Part shown: positions 42,786 to 50,637 of the stretch, piece after piece
Numbering within the stretch: position 1 is the stretch's first letter
Layout: every line of letters begins with the position of its first letter
NCBI GenBank assembly: GCA_947302125.1
Contig: CAMYUL010000005.1
Coordinates: forward strand, 1-52,711
Length of the DNA: 52,711 nt
Origin: an uncultured Candidatus Saccharibacteria bacterium
GTDB lineage: Bacteria; Patescibacteriota; Saccharimonadia; Saccharimonadales; Saccharimonadaceae
Reading direction: 5' to 3'
Position numbers and translations under genes: made by a program
The notes under the pieces: generated by a model
The model's input: the letters and a program-made list of their open reading frames with translations, nothing else
Database searches by the model: none
What the model was told of the DNA's origin: nothing

Positions 42786-44600
42786 ATGAATAAAGACCAA
42801 ATCAGAAATGTCGCAATTATTGCTCACGTCGACCACGGCAAGACTACGCTTGTTGATGGTCTCTTAAAACAGTCCCATACTTTCCGTGATAATCAGGCAG
42901 AAATGTCCCAGACTCTCATTATGGATTCCATGGACCAGGAGCACGAGCGCGGAATTACGATCACCGCTAAGCAGACTGCGGTTTTTTACAATGGCTACAA
43001 GATCAATATTATTGATACCCCGGGCCACGCCGACTTTTCTGGTGAGGTCGAAAGAACTCTCAATATGGCCGACGGCGTGCTTTTGATCGTCGATGCTCAG
43101 GAGGGCCCAATGCCACAGACCAAATTCGTCTTGCAGAAGGCTCTTGATCTTAAGCTGAAGCCAGTCGTGATCATTAACAAGATCGACAAGCCGGCTGCTC
43201 GCATTGAGGAGGTAGAAGGTGAGATTGCCGATCTCTTTCTCGAGCTTGCTACCGATGAGTCTCAGCTGAACTATCCGATTTACTATGCTATTGCACGTGA
43301 GGGCAAGGCTGGCAAGACTACCGACCTAGACAATGATCTCCACGTGATTTTCGACAGCATTATTAATGATATTCCTGCACCAAAAGTTGATGAGGACGCC
43401 GAGAAGGGTGCGCAGCTCTTAGTTGCCGCTCTTGCCGCTGATAATTACCTCGGCAAGTATGCTATTGGTAAGATTTTCCGTGGCAAATTAAAGAAGGGGC
43501 AGCAGGTTAAGTTGATGCAAAATGGCGCTGCCAAGTCCGCCAAGGTTGAAAAAATCTTCACCTACAAAGGCCTCGGCAAGGAAGAAGCCGAAGAAGCTAT
43601 CGCCGGCGACATTGTCGCGCTTACCGGTGTTAGCGAGGCTAATATTGGCGATACTATTGCTGCTGGTGACAATCCAGAAGCTTTGCCAACCATCGAGCTC
43701 GAGCCGCCAACACTCAGTATTTATATTGGCCCAAATACCAGCCCACTGAAGGGCAAGGAAGGCGAGTTTACTACTTCCCGCCAAATCGCCGAGCGCCTAG
43801 AAAGGGAACTTGAGACTAATATTGCGCTCAAAATCGTTCCAGATGGTCTCGGCTACAAGGTTTCTGGCCGCGGCGAGCTCCATCTTTCTGTTTTAATTGA
43901 GACTATGCGCCGCGAGGGCTACGAGCTCGAGGCTGGCCGTCCAGAGGTAGTTTACAAAGAAGTTGATGGCAAGCTAGAAGAGCCAATCGAAAATCTATCC
44001 ATCGAGGTAGATTCTGAATTCGTCGGTGCCGTTTCTCAGGAAATGGGCATCAGAAAAGCCGAGCTTAAGTCTCAGGAATTAACTTCTACCGGCGCCACTC
44101 GCTTTACTTATGAGATTACCACTGCTGCACTTATCGGCCTTCGCAACAATCTTCTTACTGCCACTAAGGGCACCGTCATCATGTCTAGCATTCCTTATGG
44201 CTACCGTCCAGTCGAGTCTAAGTACAAGCCAGAGCGTAATGGCGCTCTCATCTCCTTCGAAACTGGTGTCTCCACCGCCTACGCACTTGACGCCGCTCAG
44301 GCCCGCGGTATTCTTTACATTCCGCCACAGGTCCCAGTTTATCAGGGTATGATTGTTGGCCTTTCTAATAAGAAAGAGGATATTGATATCAACGTCTGCC
44401 GCGAAAAGCAGCTAACCAACATGCGTACTCACGCCTCTGATGGTGCCATCCAGCTTACTCCATACACTCAGCTCTCCCTAGAGCAGTGCCTGGATTTTCT
44501 CCTAGACGACGAGCTTCTCGAGGTTACTCCTCAGTCCCTCCGCTTGCGCAAGCGCCAGCTCGACCCTATCAAGAGAAAGCGTGAAGCCCGCGCCGCTTAA
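42786..44600 (+). CDS. typA: Ribosome-associated GTPase TypA/BipA
   Basis: A translational GTPase of the EF-G family that acts on the ribosome during stress. The 604-residue protein has AHVDHGKTTLVDGLL (P loop), RGITITAKQ, DTPGHADFSGEVER, NKIDKP, the EF-G-like domains, and the BipA C-terminal domain (SLEQCLDFLLDDELLEVTPQ). Length is normal. Confidence 0.97.
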   Translation: MNKDQIRNVAIIAHVDHGKTTLVDGLLKQSHTFRDNQAEMSQTLIMDSMDQEHERGITITAKQTAVFYNGYKINIIDTPGHADFSGEVERTLNMADGVLLIVDAQEGPMPQTKFVLQKALDLKLKPVVIINKIDKPAARIEEVEGEIADLFLELATDESQLNYPIYYAIAREGKAGKTTDLDNDLHVIFDSIINDIPAPKVDEDAEKGAQLLVAALAADNYLGKYAIGKIFRGKLKKGQQVKLMQNGAAKSAKVEKIFTYKGLGKEEAEEAIAGDIVALTGVSEANIGDTIAAGDNPEALPTIELEPPTLSIYIGPNTSPLKGKEGEFTTSRQIAERLERELETNIALKIVPDGLGYKVSGRGELHLSVLIETMRREGYELEAGRPEVVYKEVDGKLEEPIENLSIEVDSEFVGAVSQEMGIRKAELKSQELTSTGATRFTYEITTAALIGLRNNLLTATKGTVIMSSIPYGYRPVESKYKPERNGALISFETGVSTAYALDAAQARGILYIPPQVPVYQGMIVGLSNKKEDIDINVCREKQLTNMRTHASDGAIQLTPYTQLSLEQCLDFLLDDELLEVTPQSLRLRKRQLDPIKRKREARAA

Positions 44601-44612
44601 GACCTTGCGTGC

Positions 44613-44618
44613 TATAAT
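44613..44618 (+). promoter_or_regulatory. -10 promoter for the TatD gene, leaderless geometry
   Basis: TATAAT preceded by GTGC ends 6 nt before the ATG at 44625. Confidence 0.6.
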
Positions 44619-44624
44619 ATAAGC

Positions 44625-45485
44625 ATGCTAATCGACACTCATTGTCACATCCACGATACTGATACTTATAAATTTGCGCTGTCCCGCCAGCCAGTTTCTT
44701 CCAAATTCCTGAAAAAAGATCCATCTTTCCCGCACGAAATCGGAGATTTTACCCCCGATAAGATCCTGGAACGTGCAATAAATAATGATGTCAAACAGGT
44801 AATTTGTGTCGGCACCTCGCACGAGGATTCGGAAAAAGCTCGTGACTTTGCCGCAAAACATCCCGGCACCGTCTTCTGGTCCTACGGTATCCACCCAGAT
44901 GAAGCCGATAATATCTATTCAGGTGAATTTGCGAGCGAGACCGAGCCTGAAAAGATGTTATCGGCTTCATCTGGCCTGGTCGCCATCGGTGAAGTCGGTC
45001 TAGATTACCGCGAAGGCGCTCCGCGCCCCGGTGTTTCTGGCAAAAACAATCAGGTCAAACTCTTTGAAACCATGCTTCAGCTGGCCTCAGATAGGGAATT
45101 ACCAGTAATTTTTCACGTCAGAGACGCTTTTTCTGACTTTTTTGCAGTTCTAAATAACTTCCCAAAAATAACAGGGGTAGTGCATTCTTTTTCAGATAGT
45201 CCAGAAAATTTGAAAAAATCCTTAGAAAAAGGCTATTTTATAGGGGTAAATGGCCTCGCAACCTTCGCCGATATCCCGCTCCCACCCCTGGAGCGCACCC
45301 TACTAGAAACTGACGCTCCCTTCTTGACACCAAAGCCATTTCGTGGTACAATAAATGAAGCGGCACATATACGCGATATATGCGCCTATTTATCAAGAGA
45401 AATGGGAGTTTCTGAGCAGGAAATGGCTCAGATTACTACAGAAAATGCAAGAAAATTATTCAGATTACAACACCCCATCGTTTAG
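44625..45485 (+). CDS. TatD-family metal-dependent hydrolase
   Basis: A 286-residue amidohydrolase-fold protein, probably a 3'-5' DNase. Metal-site motifs are IDTHCHIHD at the start, AIGEVGLDY, IFHVRDAF and GVVHSFSDS, with ETDAPFLTP near the end. Length is slightly above the usual 260. The codons around 45120-45260 are more A/T-rich than the rest. Confidence 0.92.
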   Translation: MLIDTHCHIHDTDTYKFALSRQPVSSKFLKKDPSFPHEIGDFTPDKILERAINNDVKQVICVGTSHEDSEKARDFAAKHPGTVFWSYGIHPDEADNIYSGEFASETEPEKMLSASSGLVAIGEVGLDYREGAPRPGVSGKNNQVKLFETMLQLASDRELPVIFHVRDAFSDFFAVLNNFPKITGVVHSFSDSPENLKKSLEKGYFIGVNGLATFADIPLPPLERTLLETDAPFLTPKPFRGTINEAAHIRDICAYLSREMGVSEQEMAQITTENARKLFRLQHPIV

Positions 45486-45563
45486 TCGTCAAGGCTATGC
45501 TTTTGATACCTTAGAACTTGATTTATTCCATGAATTAAACAATATCTCTGAGGAGATCGGAAA

Positions 45564-46109
45564 ATGTCGCCAAAGTCAGCTGGGCTAGATCTCAAGAACT
45601 CAATTAAGAGCATGCGCGCCTCTGTTAAGATGTCACGCGATATTCGTATGCGCTCTAAAAAGGCTGATTCGGCTGTCAAGCAGGCTCAAGCTCAAGCTAT
45701 GGCCGAGCAGCCCCAAAAACCTGCAATCAAGGGCATCAAAAAGCGCAATTTTAGTGCTCGCGCTACTCTTAAGGCGCTATTTTCTAGCGACGCCAAGCGC
45801 CCAAAGTTGACTGAATCCGACCTGATTAATGCCGAATCCGCCCTCGGCGGCACGCTATTTGGCCCAATTCCTCAGGGTCACCGCCGCGAATTCTTCCGTT
45901 ACAAGCACAATATTTGGATCTTCCACGAAAGCTGGACTGGCCAGAATGGTGAGAAATTAGAAGCTACTATCACCTACGAAGTCCGTGAAAATGGCGTCTA
46001 TAAGCTCCCCCTCGGCGGCAAATACGTAAGGATCGAAGGCGCCGAGCTCGAGAACTTTGTCAAAGCCACCAAGGAATATCTAAAAATTATCAAAACCAAA
46101 CTTTATTAA
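45564..46109 (+). CDS. Conserved-looking basic protein, unknown function
   Basis: I do not recognise this 181-residue protein. The first 75 residues are basic, Ala/Lys/Gln-rich and probably helical or disordered. The C-terminal 100 residues look like a compact alpha/beta domain (HRREFFRYKHNIWIFHESW, ATITYEVRENGVYKL) ending in KTKLY. GAGGAG upstream supports the ATG. A near-copy of its last codons and terminator recurs at 50527-50583, which shows the locus has taken part in recombination. Confidence 0.75.
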   Translation: MSPKSAGLDLKNSIKSMRASVKMSRDIRMRSKKADSAVKQAQAQAMAEQPQKPAIKGIKKRNFSARATLKALFSSDAKRPKLTESDLINAESALGGTLFGPIPQGHRREFFRYKHNIWIFHESWTGQNGEKLEATITYEVRENGVYKLPLGGKYVRIEGAELENFVKATKEYLKIIKTKLY

Positions 46110-46110
46110 A

Positions 46111-46137
46111 AAAAGTCGCATTTCTCGCGACTTTTTT
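46111..46137 (+). terminator. Terminator of the unknown gene
   Basis: AAAAGTCGC pairs with GCGACTTTT, followed by T. A diverged copy occurs at 50547-50574. Confidence 0.9.
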
Positions 46138-46162
46138 GTTGTAAAACCCATCCGGCTTATGC

Positions 46163-46168
46163 TATAAT
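46163..46168 (+). promoter_or_regulatory. Extended -10 promoter, leaderless geometry
   Basis: TATAAT preceded by TTATGC ends 9 nt before the ATG at 46178, the same spacing and sequence as for the paralogue at 1662. Confidence 0.6.
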
Positions 46169-46177
46169 ATGAAGCAT

Positions 46178-48235
46178 ATGAAGAGAGGTCTCAAGAATAA
46201 TTTGTATACTCACTGTAAGGGAGCCTTAGTTACTACTAGTATCTTTTCCGGCGCTTTCATTATCTCTATTATGGCTGCCTCTATCTTCGCCCCAGCCAGC
46301 CGTTCCAACGCCGACACCCTCATCTTTGAGGACCAGGATTCTGGCTATACTGCATCAGTCTCTTCTGCTAACACTATAGAACTAGACGTCGCTGCCACTA
46401 CTGGCGGTACCCTAGCCAGAGCTCATGACACAGTCAACATTGTCACAGACAACCCAGAAGGCTATACTCTCTACCTCTCCATGAACAACGTCTCTGACTA
46501 TTCCGTCAGCAAACCAGGCAACGCCCTCTACCTAGACGGCAATAGCACTAGCACTAGCTTCATCAACCCAACTTCCGGTACCTCATCAGAACCATCCAGC
46601 CTAGGTACTAACGAATGGGGCTACAGCCTAGCAGACAACCTAGCCTTCTCCAAAGTCCCTCTAAGGTCTAACCCAGACACTGTCGCTACATCAGATTCTG
46701 CTACTACCGCAGAAGGAGACAACCTAGACGTCTACTATGGCGTCAACGTCAACTCCGCCCTCCCTACCGGTTCCTACACTGGTGTAGTCAACTACTCTGT
46801 CCTTTCTGACTACAGTGGAGAAAGCAGTGACAAAGCTGGAGTGTTCCCAGGAGATCTATCGATTGATAGCGCCGACTTAGAGGGAGCTACTATCAATATT
46901 TCTACAAACTTGTATACGACTAAGACTTTCCAAAATAACGAAGTCTCCGTCCTAATTGGTGAATCCGGCCAGGAACAAGCCTGTACGATTACGGAAGTTT
47001 CCACTGCTTCCGGCCAATTAACAGTAACCTGTGCTCTTCCTAACTTCACTTTCCCAGATTACGGTGACTATACCCTCCCAGTCACTCTTTCCGTACCTAG
47101 CTATAATAAAACCTATACGGGTATGACGCTAACCATCCATTACGAAGAGCCATTCCCATGCGAGGCTAATGCTATTTGCTATGCACCTAACGGCGACAAT
47201 ATAGATGGTACAATGGACAATCAAACCACGGTCTATCATACTTCGACGGATTGGTCTGTAAACAGCACTGCGCTATCATCTAGTGTAACTGAGCTTACCC
47301 TCTATTCTCCAAATTTTGCTCGTCCAGGTTATGGCTTTGCCGGCTGGAATACTAAGAGAAATGGCACTGGCACCACGTACGGTCCTAACCAGGCCCTAAG
47401 AACTAGCGACGGCACTTTGACTCCAGAAATGCAATCAACACTAGGAACAAGCGGAATCGTTCTCTACGCCAAATGGGTTGCCTCTGCTGGTGATATGCAA
47501 GATTGGTCTGGCTGTAGCTCAATGAATATTGGCGATGTGACCGCCCTCACTGATAATCGTGCGGATTCTATCAACACTGGCAAAACATACGCGGTCGCTA
47601 AGCTTGCAGATGGTAAATGCTGGATGATAGAGAACCTAAGATATGCCGGAACTGGCACTAGTACTAATAGCTGGGTTACTGACAGGCCCGCTAACTATCA
47701 AACACTGAAACAGTATAATTTTACGAATATTACCATGCCTGACACCAACAAATCGCCAACAGACAATATTGCTACTGGGAGTAGATGGTATAGCTATGGC
47801 AATTATTATTCTTGGCCAGCAGCTGTTGACAGTACTACATTGTATAGTAGTGGTCAAACTGCTCCAGCTCCAGGCATTTGTCCGGCCGGTTGGAGAGTGC
47901 CAAGTTCTAATGGTGCTTCTACTGATTATGGCGGCTTATACTACCTATTAAACAATGAGGATACTACCATCACTTCTAATAACTTAAGAACATACCCTAA
48001 CAACTATGTATTTTCTGGGTATTGGACTATTACAAACTATAATGAACCATCGAAAGCGACAAATCGTGGCGTCTTAGCGAGCTATTGGTCATCCGTAGCG
48101 TCAAACATTACTTCCTCCATGGCTAACGCATATGTCGGCCTTAACTTCTGGTCCAGCTCCGCCGTTAATGCTTCGGAGAACGGGAACTTCAATAGGTTCT
48201 TTGGTATGCCGGTTCGCTGTGTCACTGGCTCTTAA
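46178..48235 (+). CDS. Secreted FISUMP and InlB-repeat surface protein
   Basis: The 685-residue protein begins MKRGLKN and has a signal peptide, the shared beta-domain (about 50-225, NEWGYSLAD, GSYTGVVNYSVL), an Ig-like segment (GESGQEQACT), an InlB-like repeat (about 325-435, CYAPNGDN, FARPGYGFAGWNTKRNG) and a FISUMP domain (about 440-685, ADGKCWMIENLRYAG, ICPAGWRVPS, MPVRCVTGS). The N-terminal half matches the protein at 1662. The repeat and FISUMP parts match the protein at 17007, so it is a mosaic. An ATG nine bases upstream (46169) touches the -10 box and is less likely. Confidence 0.9.
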   Translation: MKRGLKNNLYTHCKGALVTTSIFSGAFIISIMAASIFAPASRSNADTLIFEDQDSGYTASVSSANTIELDVAATTGGTLARAHDTVNIVTDNPEGYTLYLSMNNVSDYSVSKPGNALYLDGNSTSTSFINPTSGTSSEPSSLGTNEWGYSLADNLAFSKVPLRSNPDTVATSDSATTAEGDNLDVYYGVNVNSALPTGSYTGVVNYSVLSDYSGESSDKAGVFPGDLSIDSADLEGATINISTNLYTTKTFQNNEVSVLIGESGQEQACTITEVSTASGQLTVTCALPNFTFPDYGDYTLPVTLSVPSYNKTYTGMTLTIHYEEPFPCEANAICYAPNGDNIDGTMDNQTTVYHTSTDWSVNSTALSSSVTELTLYSPNFARPGYGFAGWNTKRNGTGTTYGPNQALRTSDGTLTPEMQSTLGTSGIVLYAKWVASAGDMQDWSGCSSMNIGDVTALTDNRADSINTGKTYAVAKLADGKCWMIENLRYAGTGTSTNSWVTDRPANYQTLKQYNFTNITMPDTNKSPTDNIATGSRWYSYGNYYSWPAAVDSTTLYSSGQTAPAPGICPAGWRVPSSNGASTDYGGLYYLLNNEDTTITSNNLRTYPNNYVFSGYWTITNYNEPSKATNRGVLASYWSSVASNITSSMANAYVGLNFWSSSAVNASENGNFNRFFGMPVRCVTGS

Positions 48236-48288
48236 TTATTAAACATAATTTTCTCCACATTTTCTTCCATTTTCCAACGAGCTTATGC

Positions 48289-48294
48289 TATAAT
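48289..48294 (+). promoter_or_regulatory. Extended -10 promoter, near-leaderless
   Basis: TATAAT preceded by TTATGC ends 10 nt before the ATG at 48305. Confidence 0.55.
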
Positions 48295-48304
48295 TAATGT
48301 AGTT

Positions 48305-50449
48305 ATGGGAATACTAACCACACGTATTAACAAAGGTAGGCTTTGGTCTGCCTGTGTTGGTATTCTTTCTTTAGGATTTGTTAGCAGCCTTCTCATTCCT
48401 TCTGTATTTAGCTTTGCCTCTGCCTCCGCAGAAAGTGTTGGTAGTTCTACCTTATCAGTAAGGGTAAAAGATGTTATTGCTATTCGTATCCTAGACGATA
48501 CTGGAACTAGTAGCATTTCTACTCTTGGTATTGATATTGCTCCTACACCTAATGGTTCTACGGTTACTAAGAATGCTATAGTAGACGTTGCTACTAGTAA
48601 TGAGACTGGCTATACGCTATATATGGATAGTGACTATAAAGAAGATGGTACTTCTTCTTCTACTACTCCAGAAACTCAATTTAACTATACTACCGATCTT
48701 ATCCATACTGATCCTACTGTAACTGTTACCATTCCTTCTTCTGTTCCATCCTCTTCTTCCGATACTAACTTCTGGAACTACACTACTTCCTGGAACGATA
48801 CCATTGGTACTGGATCAAACACTACTACTCTTACTGGTACTGCTCCTGCTACCGTTATCCCTACTCATGGTACTCCTGACACCATTAGAGATGACGTCAC
48901 CGAATCTACCGATAGCAGTATGACTACTATTGGTATTAATGTTAACGTGAACAACGATATTCCATCAGGAACTTATAAGAACAAGCTAGTCTTTACAGCT
49001 GTAGCTAATGAGCTTCCACCACAATATACTTACTTACAAGAATTTGATGCCGATGCGAGCCTGCTCAATGTTGGCGACTCTATGGATCTGCTTGATCAGC
49101 GCGACAATTCGCAATATACCATTAGGAGACTAGAAGATGGCAGTGTTTGGATGGTGCAAGGCCTTAGATATTCTGGGGCAACTGACCCTGGGGCCACCGC
49201 AAGGTATAGCGGTACATTCACGACTAGCGCGACTGACTCGGAAGCAGCTGGTACTATCACGCTTGTCTCAGACTTTGGTACGGCAACCCAGCCGCAACCT
49301 TACGCAGCATATAGGGGAGACGCTTCAGATGGCGCATACTACAATTACCCAGCAGCAATGATGGTGTGCCCTTCCGGCTGGCACCTTCCAACCAGTGAAG
49401 AGTACGTTAATCTCAATAAGGCCTACGGTGGTTCAGTCGGTGTCGTACCAAATTCGCCAAGCTGGGCCGACCTGACATCTAGCAGCAAGGCTAATCTAAC
49501 CCTTTCTGGCCGCTACGCCGGAGCAAGCTTTGACTATGACGGAGCAAAGGGTAGGTACTGGGCTTCAACCTTAGTGCTTGGAGATAGCACCAAAGCTTAT
49601 GCTGTAGCGTTAGATGGAGATAGTAACAATTCGGTCGATATTATTAACCCGAACGGTTGGAAATATTACGGGTTTACGATCCGCTGCGTCGCCAACCAAA
49701 AGCGCCTATGGAGCATCAACACTATGCAAGAAATGACGCCAGAAATTTGCGCCACAACTACTACGCCAACCACATCGGCAACCAACATAGATACCGATGG
49801 TAGCCATGTCGGGGACAAGTCCTACGTCCCGCAAAACACCTTAACTGACACTAGAGACAACAACACTTACATCGTCCGCAAGCTTGCCGATGGCAACTGC
49901 TGGATGGCGGAGAACCTGCGTGCTATTAACACTGAGCTAGCCGCAGATCAATCTGATAATCTTGCTAGCAATTTCACCCTGCCAGCTTCAGCTTTAGTCA
50001 ATTATTCCAATGGTAATTCCATAGCATATGCTTATACCGATCCTATCGCAAATGCTGGGGTGCTCTATAGCTGGTACGCTGCTGTTGGTGGAACAAGTAC
50101 TGCTACTAGCGATCTAGCTACCGGTTCAATCTGTCCAAAAGGCTGGGAATTGCCTAGGGACTCCGGCGATAAGAGTATGCAGAATATGGTAGGGACTGTC
50201 TATGGTGGCAGCTCCAACGTGAGTATAATGCGTAACTCACCGATTTCTATGCCAGCAACAGCACACATTATAAATGGTTCATATACTACTACTGGCGGAT
50301 GGGGAAATAATTACAGCGTTCATTATACCGCGAAATCGTCAGCCGCCAACAGTGCATATGTAGTTATCGGCGCATCCAATCGAGTAGACCTAAGATACTC
50401 GCACGCAGTTACTTCGTCTGGCTTCTCCGTAAGATGTGTTGCAAAGTAG
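48305..50449 (+). CDS. Secreted surface protein with two FISUMP domains
   Basis: The 714-residue protein has a signal peptide ending near ASAES and the shared beta-domain (about 40-235, FWNYTTSW, SGTYKNKLVFTAVAN). FISUMP domain 1 (about 240-460) is diverged: the first cysteine is replaced by Ser in EDGSVWMVQGL, although MVCPSGWHLPT and IRCVAN remain. FISUMP domain 2 (about 460-714) has MQEMTPEICATTTTP, ADGNCWMAENL, ICPKGWELP and VRCVAK. Domain 2 matches the second domain of the protein at 1-1580. The N-terminal domain is of the 17007/50638 type. Confidence 0.9.
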   Translation: MGILTTRINKGRLWSACVGILSLGFVSSLLIPSVFSFASASAESVGSSTLSVRVKDVIAIRILDDTGTSSISTLGIDIAPTPNGSTVTKNAIVDVATSNETGYTLYMDSDYKEDGTSSSTTPETQFNYTTDLIHTDPTVTVTIPSSVPSSSSDTNFWNYTTSWNDTIGTGSNTTTLTGTAPATVIPTHGTPDTIRDDVTESTDSSMTTIGINVNVNNDIPSGTYKNKLVFTAVANELPPQYTYLQEFDADASLLNVGDSMDLLDQRDNSQYTIRRLEDGSVWMVQGLRYSGATDPGATARYSGTFTTSATDSEAAGTITLVSDFGTATQPQPYAAYRGDASDGAYYNYPAAMMVCPSGWHLPTSEEYVNLNKAYGGSVGVVPNSPSWADLTSSSKANLTLSGRYAGASFDYDGAKGRYWASTLVLGDSTKAYAVALDGDSNNSVDIINPNGWKYYGFTIRCVANQKRLWSINTMQEMTPEICATTTTPTTSATNIDTDGSHVGDKSYVPQNTLTDTRDNNTYIVRKLADGNCWMAENLRAINTELAADQSDNLASNFTLPASALVNYSNGNSIAYAYTDPIANAGVLYSWYAAVGGTSTATSDLATGSICPKGWELPRDSGDKSMQNMVGTVYGGSSNVSIMRNSPISMPATAHIINGSYTTTGGWGNNYSVHYTAKSSAANSAYVVIGASNRVDLRYSHAVTSSGFSVRCVAK

Positions 50450-50472
50450 TTGCCAAAATCCTTAAGATATTA

Positions 50473-50478
50473 TAAAAT
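50473..50478 (+). promoter_or_regulatory. -10 promoter retained by the gene relic
   Basis: TAAAAT ends 6 nt before the ATG at 50485, the same geometry as intact genes here. Confidence 0.45.
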
Positions 50479-50484
50479 ATAAGC

Positions 50485-50547
50485 ATGATTTATCTTGACC
50501 ACGCGGCCGCTACGCCAGTCAGCAAAATCAAAACCAAGCTTTATTAA
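50485..50547 (+). pseudogene. Chimeric relic: cysteine desulfurase start fused to tail of the 45564-type gene
   Basis: The 20-codon frame begins MIYLDHAAATPVSK, a clear match to the N terminus of NifS/IscS-type cysteine desulfurases. It then switches to KIKTKLY-stop, the last codons of the gene at 45564-46109. A diverged copy of that gene's terminator follows. A promoter-like -10 box remains upstream. This looks like the product of a deletion or illegitimate recombination that removed nearly all of a desulfurase gene. Confidence 0.7.
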
Positions 50548-50583
50548 AAAGTTGCAACCCCCAGCGACTTTTTTGTTGTAAAA
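50527..50583. repeat. Diverged direct repeat of 46088-46145
   Basis: Both copies contain the codons for IKTKLY-stop, a hairpin ending in GCGACTTTTTTG and the following TTGTAAAA. They flank the two surface protein genes at 46178-50449 in direct orientation. Confidence 0.75.
50547..50574 (+). terminator. Terminator copy after the relic
   Basis: AAAAGTTGC pairs with GCGACTTTT with one G-U, followed by T. It is diverged from the 46111-46137 terminator. Confidence 0.75.
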
Positions 50584-50625
50584 AATACAACGATTTTGTC
50601 ATTGCAAACACGGAAATGCTCGTGC

Positions 50626-50631
50626 TATAAT
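50626..50631 (+). promoter_or_regulatory. Extended -10 promoter, leaderless geometry
   Basis: TATAAT preceded by GTGC ends 6 nt before the ATG at 50638. A GTTGTA-N5-TACAAC dyad (50575-50591) lies upstream. Confidence 0.6.
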
Positions 50632-50637
50632 TAAAAC

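Noticed and set aside
45355-45588. 77-codon frame overlapping the end of the TatD gene
   Set aside because: It shares most of its length with the tatD and 45564 coding regions, has no promoter or RBS, and shows no recognisable protein pattern.
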